Below are positions 19,489-28,977 of a stretch of 64,000 nucleotides of DNA, one piece after another (positions within the stretch are counted from its first letter, which is position 1; every line of letters starts with the position of its first letter). Below the pieces are notes generated by a model. It had not been told where the DNA came from. It was given only the letters and a program-made list of their open reading frames with translations, and searched no databases. Position numbers and translations under genes: made by a program. This stretch comes from CADEEN01 sp963740395 (GTDB taxonomy: Bacteria > Pseudomonadota > Gammaproteobacteria > Burkholderiales > Burkholderiaceae_C), in NCBI GenBank assembly GCA_963740395.1, contig CAVUEP010000020.1:19188-83187 (forward strand). The letters are read 5' to 3'.

Positions 19489-21219
19489 ATGCAACGCGAA
19501 CCTGACCCTGGCCTCGCCGCCGCCCAACGCTTGGCGTTGGTCGGCTTCGTGCTCGACCTGGCGCGAGGCGAACTGCTCGACGCCCACGGCCGCCCGGCCG
19601 ACCTGCGTGCGCAGGCGCTGCGTGTGCTGCTGGTGCTCGGCGAACGCGCCGGGCAGGTGGTCGGCAAGGACGAACTGTTGCGTCGCGTCTGGGGCGACGT
19701 GATCGTTACCGAGGATTCGCTGGTGCAGGCGATCGGCGACATCCGCCGTCTGCTCGGCGCCGCAGGCCACGACCTGTTGCGCACCGTGCCGCGGCGTGGC
19801 TACCTGCTGAGCCTGGTGCCGGCGGGCGAGATGGCCGCGGCGGCGGTCGCGGCGCCGCCGGCTGTCCCACCCTCCGCCCCGCCGCATCTTCCTGCCCCGG
19901 CCGCGCCCGCAAGGGCACGCCGCCCACGCGCCTGGGCGGTGGTGGCTGCCGCATCCGCAGCGCTGCTCGTCGTGCTCGCCGCTACGCTGCTCCCGCGCGA
20001 CACGCCACCACCGCCGCGCTCGCTCGCGATCCTGCCCTTCGAGTCCGACGACCCGGCCGCCGCCGACGCCTGGTTCGTCGATGCGATCACGGGCGACCTG
20101 AACACGATGGTCGCGCGCTGGCGCTCGGGGCTGCAGGTGATTGGCCGTGGCACGATGCAGGCCTACAAGGGCAAGGGCGCGGACCCGCGCGCGGTCGGGC
20201 GCGAGCTGGGCGTGGCACATGTGCTGACGGGCCGGGTGCGCCGCGACGGCGAGCGCGTGCGTATCGCTGTCGAGCTGGTCGACGCCACGACCGGCCAGGT
20301 GCTGTGGGCGCGGCCCTTCGATGTCGACCGCGGCGAGCTGCCCGGCTCGGTGGGCGACATCGCCGGCGGCATCGCGAAAGCACTGAATATCGAACTCGGC
20401 GACGCCGTCACGCGCAACGGCCAGCGGCTCGACCCGGCGCAGGCCAGCGCCGATGACTTGGCGATGCGCGGCTGGTCGGTCTTCCTGAAGAGCGTGGGCC
20501 CGGAGAGCTTCGAGCAGGCGCGGCTGCTGTTCGAGCAGTCGCTGGCGCGCGACCCGAAGTCGCTGCGCGCGCTGGCCGGGGTCAGTCTGACGAACAGCAT
20601 GAACGTCAGCTTCAGCTACACGACCGACCAGGAGGGGTCGATGCGTCGTTCGCAGGAGGCGCTGGCCCGGCTCGAGGCGATCGACCCGACGGCGCACCTG
20701 ACGCTGGTCTCGCGTGCGAGCATTCGCCTGAGCCGCGCCGACTGGGCCGGGCAGCTCGCGGTCGGCGAGGAACTGGTTCGCCACTTTCCGAACGACCCGA
20801 CCTCGTATCACCACCGCTGCTCGTCGATGCTGCGGCTGGGCCGTTTCGACGAGGCGATCCTGGCGTGCGACCGGGCGATCCACATCAGCCCGCAGGAGTC
20901 GCGCACGCCGATCTGGCAAGGGCTGGCCGGCATGAACGAGTTCATGCGCGGGAACTACGCCGCCGCTGCCAAGCGCGCGCGGGTGCCGGCGACGGCCAAC
21001 ACGAAGTTGGTGTTCTACCCGTTGCTGCTCGCCGCCGCGCTGGCCCAAGACGGGCGGCGCGACGAGGCGCGGCAGGTCGTCGACGAGTTCAAGCGGCGCA
21101 ACCCGGGCTTCGACAGCGCCCGCGCCGCCACCCTCTGGAACGTGACGAACGCCGATCCGAAGTTCGTCGAAGGGCGCGACCGCATCGTCGCGACGGTGCG
21201 CGAACTCGGCCTGCCCTGA
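19489..21219 (+). CDS. CadC-like regulator: OmpR-type winged helix, membrane helix, TolB-like domain and TPRs
   Basis: A 576-residue one-component membrane regulator. Residues ~15-105 form an OmpR/PhoB winged helix (FVLDLARGELLD, then DELLRRVWGDVIVTEDSLVQ and LLRTVPRRGYLLS). A linker leads to a single helix (WAVVAAASAALLVVLAATLL, about residues 145-165). Next comes a TolB-like domain of the adenylate-cyclase/TPR type, SLAILPFESDDPAAADAWF through VLTGRVRRDGERVRIAVEL. TPR-type helices fill residues ~330-570 (SLARDPKSLRALAGVSLTNS, AILACDRAIHISPQES). The signal sensed is unknown. It is divergent from the secreted DUF4242/NTF2 pair, its likely target. An out-of-frame ATG at 19475 has a better ribosome-binding site, so the first residues are uncertain. 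Confidence 0.85.
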   Translation: MQREPDPGLAAAQRLALVGFVLDLARGELLDAHGRPADLRAQALRVLLVLGERAGQVVGKDELLRRVWGDVIVTEDSLVQAIGDIRRLLGAAGHDLLRTVPRRGYLLSLVPAGEMAAAAVAAPPAVPPSAPPHLPAPAAPARARRPRAWAVVAAASAALLVVLAATLLPRDTPPPPRSLAILPFESDDPAAADAWFVDAITGDLNTMVARWRSGLQVIGRGTMQAYKGKGADPRAVGRELGVAHVLTGRVRRDGERVRIAVELVDATTGQVLWARPFDVDRGELPGSVGDIAGGIAKALNIELGDAVTRNGQRLDPAQASADDLAMRGWSVFLKSVGPESFEQARLLFEQSLARDPKSLRALAGVSLTNSMNVSFSYTTDQEGSMRRSQEALARLEAIDPTAHLTLVSRASIRLSRADWAGQLAVGEELVRHFPNDPTSYHHRCSSMLRLGRFDEAILACDRAIHISPQESRTPIWQGLAGMNEFMRGNYAAAAKRARVPATANTKLVFYPLLLAAALAQDGRRDEARQVVDEFKRRNPGFDSARAATLWNVTNADPKFVEGRDRIVATVRELGLP

Positions 21220-21399
21220 GGCCGGATGCCTACCCTTTGGTGACTTCCTCCTGGTCGCCTACGACGCGAGGACGGTCAGATCAGACGCCCTGAAGCTGCC
21301 CGCGGCCAGCGGCGGCTCATGGCCGGCAGTGTGAAGTCGGCCCCGGGTGAAGCGGACCTTGCCGCCGCCGACAAGGTCTGGAACTTCGAGGTCGCCAGA

Positions 21400-22189
21400 C
21401 TAGAACGTCCCCGGATACCCGCCGCCGTCGAGCAGCCAGTTCTGCCCGGTGATGTAGCTGCCGTGCACGCTGCACAGGAAGGCGCAGGCCGCACCGAATT
21501 CATCGGACGTGCCCAGGCGCCGCGCCGGGATGCCGGCGCGCCGGGCATCGAGCAATTCGTCGACGGGCTTGCCGGTCTTGGCCGCAGCGGCGGCCATCGT
21601 GGTGCGGATGCGGTCGGTGTCGAAGAAGCCCGGCAGCAGGTTGTTGATGGTCACGTTGCGGCTGGCCAGCTTGCTCTGGCGCGACAGGCCGGCGACGAAG
21701 CCGGTCAGGCCCGAGCGCGCGCCGTTGGACAGGCCCAGCGTGTCGATCGGCGCCTTGACCGCGCCCGAGGTGATGTTGACGACACGGCCGAAGCCGCGCT
21801 CGGCCATGGCGTCCACGGTGGCCTTCATCAACGCGATGGGCGTCAGCATGTTGGCGTCGACGGCCTTGATCCAGGCGTCGCGATCCCAGTCGCGGAAGTC
21901 GCCGGGCGGCGGGCCGCCGGCGTTGTTGACCAGGATGTCGATCTGCGGCGCCGCGGCCAGCGCCGCGGCGCGGCCGGCCTCGGTGGTGATGTCACCCGCC
22001 ACGGTGCGCACCTCGACGGCCTTGTTCAGCGCCCGCAACTCCTTGGCCGTCGCTTCGAGCGCCTCGGCGCCGCGCGCGGTGATGACGACGTTCACGCCCT
22101 CGCGCACCAGTGCGGTGGCGCAGCCCTTGCCCAAGCCCCTTGCTCGCGGCGCACACCAGCGCCCATTTGCCTGCGATTCCCATGTCCAT
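21400..22189 (-). CDS. SDR family oxidoreductase (one insertion; non-canonical active site)
   Basis: A short-chain dehydrogenase of about 262 residues. The start MGIAGKWALVCAASKGLG breaks near 22140, where one extra base in a G run splits the cofactor loop SKGLGKGCATALV. NNAGGPPPGDF is the NNAG motif. In the active-site region, NITSGAVKAPIDTLGLSNGA has the serine, but the usual YxxxK is replaced by SNGAR, as in some FabG-like SDRs. It ends GQNWLLDGGGYPGTF. Start options are 22189 and 22183. It is downstream of the EamA gene on the same strand. A relic of a second copy lies at 17555-17660. Confidence 0.85.
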
Positions 22190-22192
22190 GAT

Positions 22193-23090
22193 TCATGTCC
22201 TCCAACGAGTCAACAACCACACACCGGTCAGCACCAGCGCTGTACCGGCCACCAGCCAGCCGGTGAAGCTTTCACCGAGCAACCATACCCCGAGCAGCAC
22301 CGTGCTCATCGGGCCGACCATGCTGGCCTGTGCGGCCAGCGTCGGGCCGATGCGCTCGACCGCCATCATCACCATCAGCACCGGCGCGAAGGTGCACAGC
22401 GTGGCATTCAGCAGCGACAGCCAGAGCACGGCCTCGGGCACCGACACGGCCGCTGGGCGGCCGCAGCACGAACAGCTGCGCGATGCAGAACAGGCAGGCC
22501 ACGCTGGTGGCCGCGCCGGTCAGGCGCAAAGCGCCCAGGCGCTTGACGACATGGCCGCTGGCCACGAGGTAGATCGCGTAGCTCGCGGCGCTGCCGAACA
22601 CCAGGGCGGCCCCGAGCGCGGTGTCGGTGCCCTCGACATGCACTTCCTTGCCGAAGACCAGCAGCACGCCGGCGTAGCTGACGGCCATCGCCGCCAACTG
22701 GCGCGCGCTCAGATGCAGCTTGAACAGCAGCACCGACAGCAGCAGCACCAGCGTCGGGTTGAGGTACAGGATCAGCCGCTCCAGGCTGGCGCTGATGTAC
22801 TGCAGGCCCATGAAGTCGAGCATGCTGGCCAGGTAGTAGCCGCAAAAGCCCAGGCCGACGATGACGCGCCAGTCGTGCGCCGTGAACGCGCTTTTTCCCC
22901 GCCCGGCCCACCAGGCCAGGGCCAGGAACAGCGGCAGCGCCAGCAGCATGCGCCAGAACAGCACCTGCACCGCGTCGACACCGTGCAGGTACATCAGCTT
23001 GGCCAGGATGGCCTTGCCCGAGAACGCGATCGCGCCCAGCGTGGCCAGCGTCAAGCCGGGCCAGACGCGTGCGGCGGGTGCGTCGCTCAA
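22193..23090 (-). CDS. EamA/DMT family exporter (one insertion)
   Basis: A ten-helix drug/metabolite exporter of about 298 residues with two EamA repeats. The first starts WPGLTLATLGAIAFSGKAIL; AALVFGSAASYAIYLVASGH opens the second. After LFVLRPP one extra base near 22457 breaks the frame, which resumes VSVPEAVLWLSLLNATLCTF and ends VLTGVWLLTRWRT. The only visible start is a TTG at 23090, so the true start may differ. It is 22 bases downstream of the gamma-glutamyltransferase gene and three bases upstream of the SDR, so these are probably one operon. The substrate is unknown. Confidence 0.8.
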
Positions 23091-23112
23091 GACCGCGAGC
23101 CCGCGCGCTGTC

Positions 23113-24744
23113 TCAGAAACCCACCGCCGCGCCGTCGCGTCGCGGGTCGCTGGCCGCCACGTAGCCCTCGACCGCGGGGTCGCCCAGGCGCCAGATGAAC
23201 TGGCCGGCGCCGAAGTCCATGTAGCTGTCTTCCAGGCCGACTATTCTGGTGGCCCAGCGCCACCAGGGCCTCGCGCGTGGCCGCCGGCATGTGCCGCTCG
23301 ACGTTGATCTCCAGCCCCTGGTTGAAGCGCCAGCGCGGCGCGTCGCAGGCGGCCTGCGGGTTCTGGCCGTGGTCGAGCATGCGCACGAGGGTCTGGATAT
23401 GGCCCTGCGGCTGGATGTTGCCGCCCATCACGCCGAAGCTCATCACCGGCTGGCCGTCCTGGCTCAGGAAGCCCGGGATGATGGTGTGGAACGGCCGCTT
23501 GCCCGGCGCCACGCAGTTCGGGCTCTTGGCGTCGAGCGAGAAGCCGTGGCCGCGGTTCTGCAGGCTGATGCCGAAGCTCGGGCTCGACCACGCCCGAGCC
23601 GAAGCCCATGTAGTTGCTCTGGATGAAGCTGACCATCATGCCGCTCGCGTCGGCGGTGCTGAGGTAGATGGTGCCGCCCTTGATGCCGTAGCCCGGGCCG
23701 AAGACCTGCGCCCGCGCCGGGTCGATCAGCTTGGCGCGCGACGCCAGGTACTGCGCGTCGAGCAGCTGCGACGGCGCGCCTTCCATGTGGCGCGGGTCGG
23801 CGACGAAGCGGTAGACATCGGCAAAGGCCAGCTTCATGGCCTCGATCTGCAGGTGCTGGCAGGCCGGGCCGTCGACGGGCATCGAGCCGAGGTCGAAGTG
23901 CTGCAGCATGCCCAGCGCCATCTGCGCCGCGATGCCCTGCCCGTTGGGCGGGATCTCGTGCAGGGTGTGGCCGCGGTAGTCCTGCGCCAGCGGCGTGACC
24001 CACTCGGGCTGGTAGGCCGCGAGGTCGGCGGCGGTCATGGCGCCGCCATGCTGCTGCGCCCAGGCGGCGATGGCCTGCGCGATCTCGCCGCGGTAGAAGG
24101 CTTCGCCCTTGCTGGCACCAATGAGTTTCAGCGCGCGCGCGGCGTGCGGCATCGTGAAGCGTTCGCCCACCGCGGGCACGCGCCCGCGCGGCAGGAAGGT
24201 GTCGGCAAAACCCGGCCCGGCAGTCAGCTCGGCGACCTTCGAGGCCAGCGTCCATTTCTGCTGCACGATCACGGGCACGGCATAGCCGCGCTCGGCGATC
24301 TCGGCCGCGGGCGCCATCAGGTCGGCGAACGGCAGCTTGCCGAAGCGCTCGCTCAGCGCCACCCAAGCCGCCACCGCGCCGGGAACCGTCACCGCGTCCC
24401 AGCCGCGCGCGGGCGGTGTCTTGGCGTCCTGTCCGTGCTTGCGAACGAAATACTCACGCGTTCCAGGCCGCGGGCGCCGGGCCCGAGGCATTCAGGCCGT
24501 GCAGCTTCTTGCCGTCCCACAGGATGCAGAAGGCGTCCGAACCCAGCCCGTTGCTGCAGGGTTCGACGATGGTCATGCAGGCCGCCGTCGCGATCGCCGC
24601 GTCGACGGCATTGCCGCCCGCGGCCAGCATGCGCAGGCCAGCCTGCGCCGCCAGCGGGTGCGAGGTGGAGACGATGTTGCGGGCGAAGACGGGGGAGCGG
24701 CGGCTGGGGTAGCCGGCGTCCCAATCGAATTTCTGATCAGACAT
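23113..24744 (-). CDS. ggt: Gamma-glutamyltransferase family protein (three insertions)
   Basis: An Ntn-hydrolase of the gamma-glutamyltransferase family, about 542 residues after correction. The N-terminal part has VSTSHPLAAQAGLRMLAAGG and EPCSNGLGSDAFCILWDG. The autoprocessing threonine region is GGTIYLSTADASG, followed by FIQSNYMGFGSGVVEPSFG. Breaks: near 24456 (WNA|EYFVRKHGQ), near 23580 (VVEP|SFGISLQNRG) and near 23244 (GHQ|IVGLEDSYMDFG), each repaired by deleting one base. It ends DPRRDGAAVGF at 23113. No Sec signal is obvious, as in cytoplasmic YwrD-like members, so glutathione degradation is not certain. Confidence 0.86.
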
Positions 24745-24807
24745 GGGGCAATCGAGGCGTGTCGCGTGGACGGAGCCGCCAGTATCGCCGCCCCGCTTTG
24801 ACGTTGC

Positions 24808-26436
24808 TCAGCGCGCGGCGCCGAACGGCATCTCCATCGACTGCGCGATGTAGCGCTTGACTTGCGGCAACGCGGGCCCGAGGTGGAAGGCCAGGCGCTC
24901 CTCGCGCAGCCCGGCGTCGAAGGCCGAGAAGCGTTCCAGCCGGCGCTGGTGCTCGACCCAGTTCTCGTCGACGAAGTACTCGATCACGCGGCCCGGTTGG
25001 CCCGCGTCGCGGAACAGGGCCCATGACAAGGCGCCCTGGCGCAGCCGGGCGCGACGGGTGCGCTGCATGACGGTGGTGAACTCGTCCGCGCGCGCGGGGT
25101 CGATCAGGTACTCGATGGTGATCATGACCGGGCCGTCGTCAGGGGCGACGTCGACCGGTGCCTCGGCGGTGTGCACGACCGACGCCGGACTGAAGTCGAG
25201 GTCGGCATCGCCCTCGATGCTGAGCTTGCGCAGAGCCACCGCGACCACGGCGCCCAGCGCCGCCGCCGCGGCCACCGACGCCGCCACGCCCCACACGCTC
25301 GCGACCTGGCCCCAGAGCAGCGAGCCGGCTGCCGAACCGCCCATCAGCGCGACCTGGAAGTTCGCCATGCCGCGGGCGCGGACCCAGTCGGGCAGCGCCA
25401 TCTGCGCTGCGATCGACATCGAGTTGGCCACCGAGATCCAGGCCATGCCGACGACGACCATCGCCGGCAAGGCCACCCACAACTCGGGCACGTAGACGAT
25501 CAGCGCCGAAAACGCCGCCTGCACCAGCGTGCCCACCAGCACGAACTGGTCGCGCGTGTAGCGCGCGCGCCAATGCGGGAAACGCAGCGCGGCGAAGATC
25601 GCGCCGACGCCCAGGCAGGCCAGCATCACGGTGAACGTGCCCGGACCGCCACCGTGCAGGCGCAGCGCCACCAGCGGCAACAGCGCGACCAGCGCCGAGG
25701 CCTGCAGGAAGAACAGGAATACGCGCAGCAGCACGACCTTCAGCCGCGGCGACTGGCGCGCGTAGTTCAGGCCCACGCGCATGGCGCCCAGGAAACGCTC
25801 GCCCGGCAGCACGCTGGTCTTGGGCTGGTTGCGCCAGCGCAGGATCAGCGCGAAGGCCACGCCCGCCAGCACCGCGTTGACCACGAACACCGCCGCGCTG
25901 CTGAACGTGGCCAGCAGCGCACCGGCCAGCACCGGGCCGATGATGCGCGACAGGTTCATCGCGATGCCGTTCAACGCCAGCGCCTGGCCGAGCTGCGCGC
26001 GCGGCACGACGTCGGGCACGATGGCCGCGAACACCGGCCAGCGCATCGCCAGGCCGATGCCGTTGACGAAGGTCAGCGCCAGCAGCAGCGGCGCGGTCAG
26101 GCCGTCGAGCAGCGCCAGCGTGGCCAGCACCAGCGCCGTGATGGCCACCCACAGCTGCGTGAGCGCGAAGTAGCGGCGGCGGTCGACGATGTCGGCCATG
26201 GCGCCGCTGGGCAGGCCGAGCAGGAACACCGGCAGGGTCGAGGCGGTCTGCACCAGGGCCACCATCACCGGGCTGGTGGTCAGCGACGTCATCAGCCAGG
26301 CGGCCGCGACGTCGTTCATCCACATCGTCAGGTTGGCCGCCAGCCAGGCCAGCCAGAGCATGCGGAAGGTGCGATCGTGCAGGGGCGCGAGCGCTGCCGC
26401 GGAAGCCATCTGGCGCAGCGGGTTGAACGGGGGCAT
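24808..26436 (-). CDS. MFS transporter with C-terminal ABM-like domain
   Basis: A 542-residue protein. Residues ~15-415 form a 12-helix major facilitator of the MFS_3 (enterobactin-exporter-like) group, with the DRRRYFALTQLW loop between helices 2 and 3 and NLSRIIGPVLAGALLATFSS. Residues ~445-540 are soluble and resemble an antibiotic-biosynthesis-monooxygenase/Dabb ferredoxin-like fold: GPVMITIEYLIDPARADEFT, ALFRDAGQPGRVIEYFVDEN, HQRRLERFSAFD. Such fusions are known in proteobacterial MFS_3 proteins. A stand-alone ABM gene lies just upstream on the same strand. The substrate is unknown. Confidence 0.83.
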   Translation of the reverse strand: MPPFNPLRQMASAAALAPLHDRTFRMLWLAWLAANLTMWMNDVAAAWLMTSLTTSPVMVALVQTASTLPVFLLGLPSGAMADIVDRRRYFALTQLWVAITALVLATLALLDGLTAPLLLALTFVNGIGLAMRWPVFAAIVPDVVPRAQLGQALALNGIAMNLSRIIGPVLAGALLATFSSAAVFVVNAVLAGVAFALILRWRNQPKTSVLPGERFLGAMRVGLNYARQSPRLKVVLLRVFLFFLQASALVALLPLVALRLHGGGPGTFTVMLACLGVGAIFAALRFPHWRARYTRDQFVLVGTLVQAAFSALIVYVPELWVALPAMVVVGMAWISVANSMSIAAQMALPDWVRARGMANFQVALMGGSAAGSLLWGQVASVWGVAASVAAAAALGAVVAVALRKLSIEGDADLDFSPASVVHTAEAPVDVAPDDGPVMITIEYLIDPARADEFTTVMQRTRRARLRQGALSWALFRDAGQPGRVIEYFVDENWVEHQRRLERFSAFDAGLREERLAFHLGPALPQVKRYIAQSMEMPFGAAR

Positions 26437-26510
26437 CAGGGGGTGTCTCGGCGGGGCGGGTGCCGTGGCACTGTAGCGCGGGGTGGCACTGCGCCCCTCA
26501 GCGCCAACCG

Positions 26511-26814
26511 CTAGGGCGAGGTTCGGTGGTAGCGCATCACCTTCTTGCTCTGCACCCAGCCCGCCGTCTGCGCGTCCATCGCCAGGAAATGCGGCGTGCG
26601 CAGGTGGGCCTGGAATGGCCGCCTCGTCGTCGTAGAGCTCGTAGAGAAAGAACAGCTGCGGGTCGGCCGGGTCGCGACAGACATCGAACTGGCGGCAGCC
26701 GGGCTCGGTCTCGCGCGAGGCGCGCGCGTTGGCTTCGATCGCGTGCGCAAACGCTTGCACATGCTCGGGCTTGATGCGGAACTCGACGACCAGGGCTTGC
26801 AGGTTGGGTTTCAT
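26511..26814 (-). CDS. Antibiotic biosynthesis monooxygenase (ABM) family protein (one insertion)
   Basis: An approximately 100-residue ABM-domain protein (YgiN/QuiC-like dimeric ferredoxin fold), which can oxidise quinols or serve as an accessory protein. The core reads LQALVVEFRIKPEHVQAFAH, ETEPGCRQFDVCRDPADPQL and FFLYELYDDEAA, then after one extra base near 26620 continues FQAHLRTPHFLAMD and ends SKKVMRYHRTSP. The ATG overlaps the Gfo/Idh stop (ATGA), so it belongs to the catabolic operon upstream. Confidence 0.82.
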
Positions 26815-27876
26815 CGATGTTTCCTGGGGGCTGGGTGGCTGGGCGAGAAATCGGCCATCTCGACCCTCCGGCCGCTGGCATGCGAGTGGTAGACCGCCGC
26901 CTGCACCTGCAGATTGGCCAGGTAGTCGCGCGCGCTGTTCTCGAGCGGCGCGCCGTGGCGCAGGTGGGCCAGCACATGGGACTGCAGCGCGGTGCAGGCC
27001 CCGCTGAAGGCCGCTCCATTGCCGCGGTCGTACAGATGCCGCTGCTCGGGGCCGTGATGCGGCTTCCACCACAGCCGCGCGTCGCCGTCCAGGCGCAGCA
27101 CGCCGCGCTCGCCCTCGAGCCACATCTCGCCCATCGTGCGGCGCGGGTTCTGCGCGACATGGTCGTTGAGGCGGTTGCCGTCGAAGAGGCCCGTGGCGTC
27201 GTCGTCGAACTCGAAGATCAGCAGGCCGGCGTCCTCGCCTGCGATCGCCGGGTTCAGGCGCCGCAGCCGCGCCGTCACGGCCCGCACCTCGCCCAGCAGG
27301 TAGCGGAAGGTGTCGATGAAATGCACCGCGGTCTCGCGCACCAGCAGCTGCGGCATGGTCTGGAAATAGGGCTGGCGGTCGAGGTAGGCGCCGCGGGCCC
27401 TGGCCGTCGCCCGGGCGCAGCCGGAACGTGATGCCATGCAGGCGCCCGAAGTGGCCGGCGTCGATCAGCCGGCGGCACTCGCGAAACCAGGGCAGTGAAG
27501 CGGAAGTTCTCGTGCACCACCAGCGGCGTGCGTTGCGCGTCGGCCAGCGCGGTCAGCGCCTGCGCCTGCGCCAGGTCGGCGCCGAACGGCTTCTGGCAGA
27601 TGGTCGGCAATGCCGCGCTCGAGCGCCGCGCGCACCACCGCCGCCTGCGCCGCCGGCGGCAGCACGACGTCGACCAGCGTCGGCCGCTCGCGCGTCGAAC
27701 ATCGGCGGCGGCGTCGGCGAAGCACCGCGGCACGCCGAAGCGCTCGCGCCAGCGCCTGCGCGCGCGCCAGGTCGAGGTCGCACAGCGCCGACCACCGGCG
27801 CGCCCGCGTCGCGCCAGCCCTCGAGCTGGAACTGGGCGAAGTAGCCCGCGCCGACCATCGCGATGCGGTCGGTCAC
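26811..27876 (-). CDS. Gfo/Idh/MocA family oxidoreductase (about six frameshifts)
   Basis: An NAD(P)-dependent oxidoreductase of the Gfo/Idh/MocA family. It begins with a GTG that overlaps the upstream stop (GTGA): VTDRIAMVGAGYFAQFQLEG carries the Rossmann glycines. Pieces in shifting frames are CDLDLARAQALA, RFGVPRCFADAA, RPTLVDVVLPPAAQAAVVRA, TICQKPFGADLAQAQALT (the EKP-type motif as QKP), ENFRFTPWFRECRRLID, and an unbroken C-terminal domain from AYLDRQPYFQTMPQ to HASGRRVEMADFSP. Breaks lie near 27395, 27497, 27605, 27695, 27750 and 27805. The density of breaks is higher than elsewhere, so true decay cannot be excluded, but the residues stay family-like throughout. Confidence 0.72.
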
Positions 27877-28961
27877 GCGAGCCGCTCGATGCACGGCACG
27901 CGCGATCTCGGCCGTGCCGCTGCGGCCGCCGAATTCGCGCGGCCGCACGCGCGCCGCTGGCGAAGGCGCTGCTGCAACGCCGCCTCGATGGCGCGCGCGC
28001 CGTCGGCCAGCGCCGCGTCGCCGTGGCGCTGCGCCAGCCAGTCGAGCATCATCGCCGCCGACAGGATCATCGCGCGTCGGGTTGGCGATGCCCTGGCCGG
28101 CGATGTCGGGCGCGGTGCCGTGCGCGGGCTGGAACAGGGCGTGGTGGTCGCCGATGTCGGCCGACGGCGCCATGCCCATGCCGCCGACGAGCGCGGCGAT
28201 CAGGTCCGACAGGATGTCGCCGAACATGTTCTCGGTGACCAGCACGTCGTAGGTCCAGGGCTTCATCACCAGGTTCAGCGCCATGGCGTCGACGTAGGCG
28301 TGCTCGGTGCTGATGTCGGGGAAGCGTGCCGCGCGCTCGTCGAAGATCCGGCGCCAGAACGCCATCGACACGAACACGTTGGCCTTGTCGACGTTGGTGA
28401 CGTGGCCGCGCCGGCCCTGCGCCTTGCGCTGACGCGCCAGCTCGAAGGCGAAGTCGCAGACGCGGGCGGTGCCCGCGCGCGTGATCTTCATCGTGTCGTA
28501 GGCCGCGTCGTCCTCGATGCGCGCCGCGGCCGCGGGCATGGAACAGGCCCTCGGTGCTCTCGCGCACCAGCACCAGGTCGATCTCGGCGGCGCGCGGGTT
28601 CGACAGCGGCACCGGCAGGCCCGGCCAGGTGCGGATCGGGCGCACGCCGGCGTAGAGGTCGAGGGCGAAGCGGATGTCGAGTTGCGGAATGATCTCGGTG
28701 CCGTCGGCGCCGCGCACATGGGGCAGGCCCATGGCGCCGAACAGGATCGCGTCGGCGGCGCGGCAGGCGTCGAGCGTCGAATCCGGCAAGGCGTCGCCAC
28801 TGTCGAGATAGTGCTGCGCGCCAGCCGGGTGCTGCACGGTGACGAAGCGGCGTCCCAGCTTGCGGCTCGATGGCATGCAGCACGTGCAGCGACGCGGCCA
28901 TCACTTCGCGGCCGATGCCGTCACCGGGCAGCACTGCAATGGAATACGTACTCTGGGTCAT
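27873..28961 (-). CDS. Isocitrate/isopropylmalate dehydrogenase family protein, tartrate-dehydrogenase-like (about four frameshifts)
   Basis: A beta-decarboxylating dehydrogenase of the IPMDH/tartrate dehydrogenase family, NAD- and divalent-metal-dependent. It starts TYSIAVLPGDGIGREVMAAS; DAILFGAMGLPHVRGADGTE, VRPIRTWPGLPVPLSN and LVLVRESTEGLFHA follow. The metal-binding and NAD regions are AMALNLVMKPWTYDVLVTEN, FGDILSDLIAALVGGMGM and LFQPAHGTAPDIAGQG. Frames change near 28855, 28530, 28065 and 27893; the last repair gives the end AEIARAVIERLA and a TGA that overlaps the next GTG. LeuB itself is unlikely because no leuCD genes are nearby; a tartrate or malate-type substrate fits the context better. 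Confidence 0.8.
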
Positions 28962-28977
28962 GGGCGCGTCGCTCCTG

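Noticed and set aside
21220..21399. A possible gene fragment between the regulator and the SDR
   Set aside because: Short minus-strand peptides can be read, but none matches a known family and none has a start; I leave it as intergenic.
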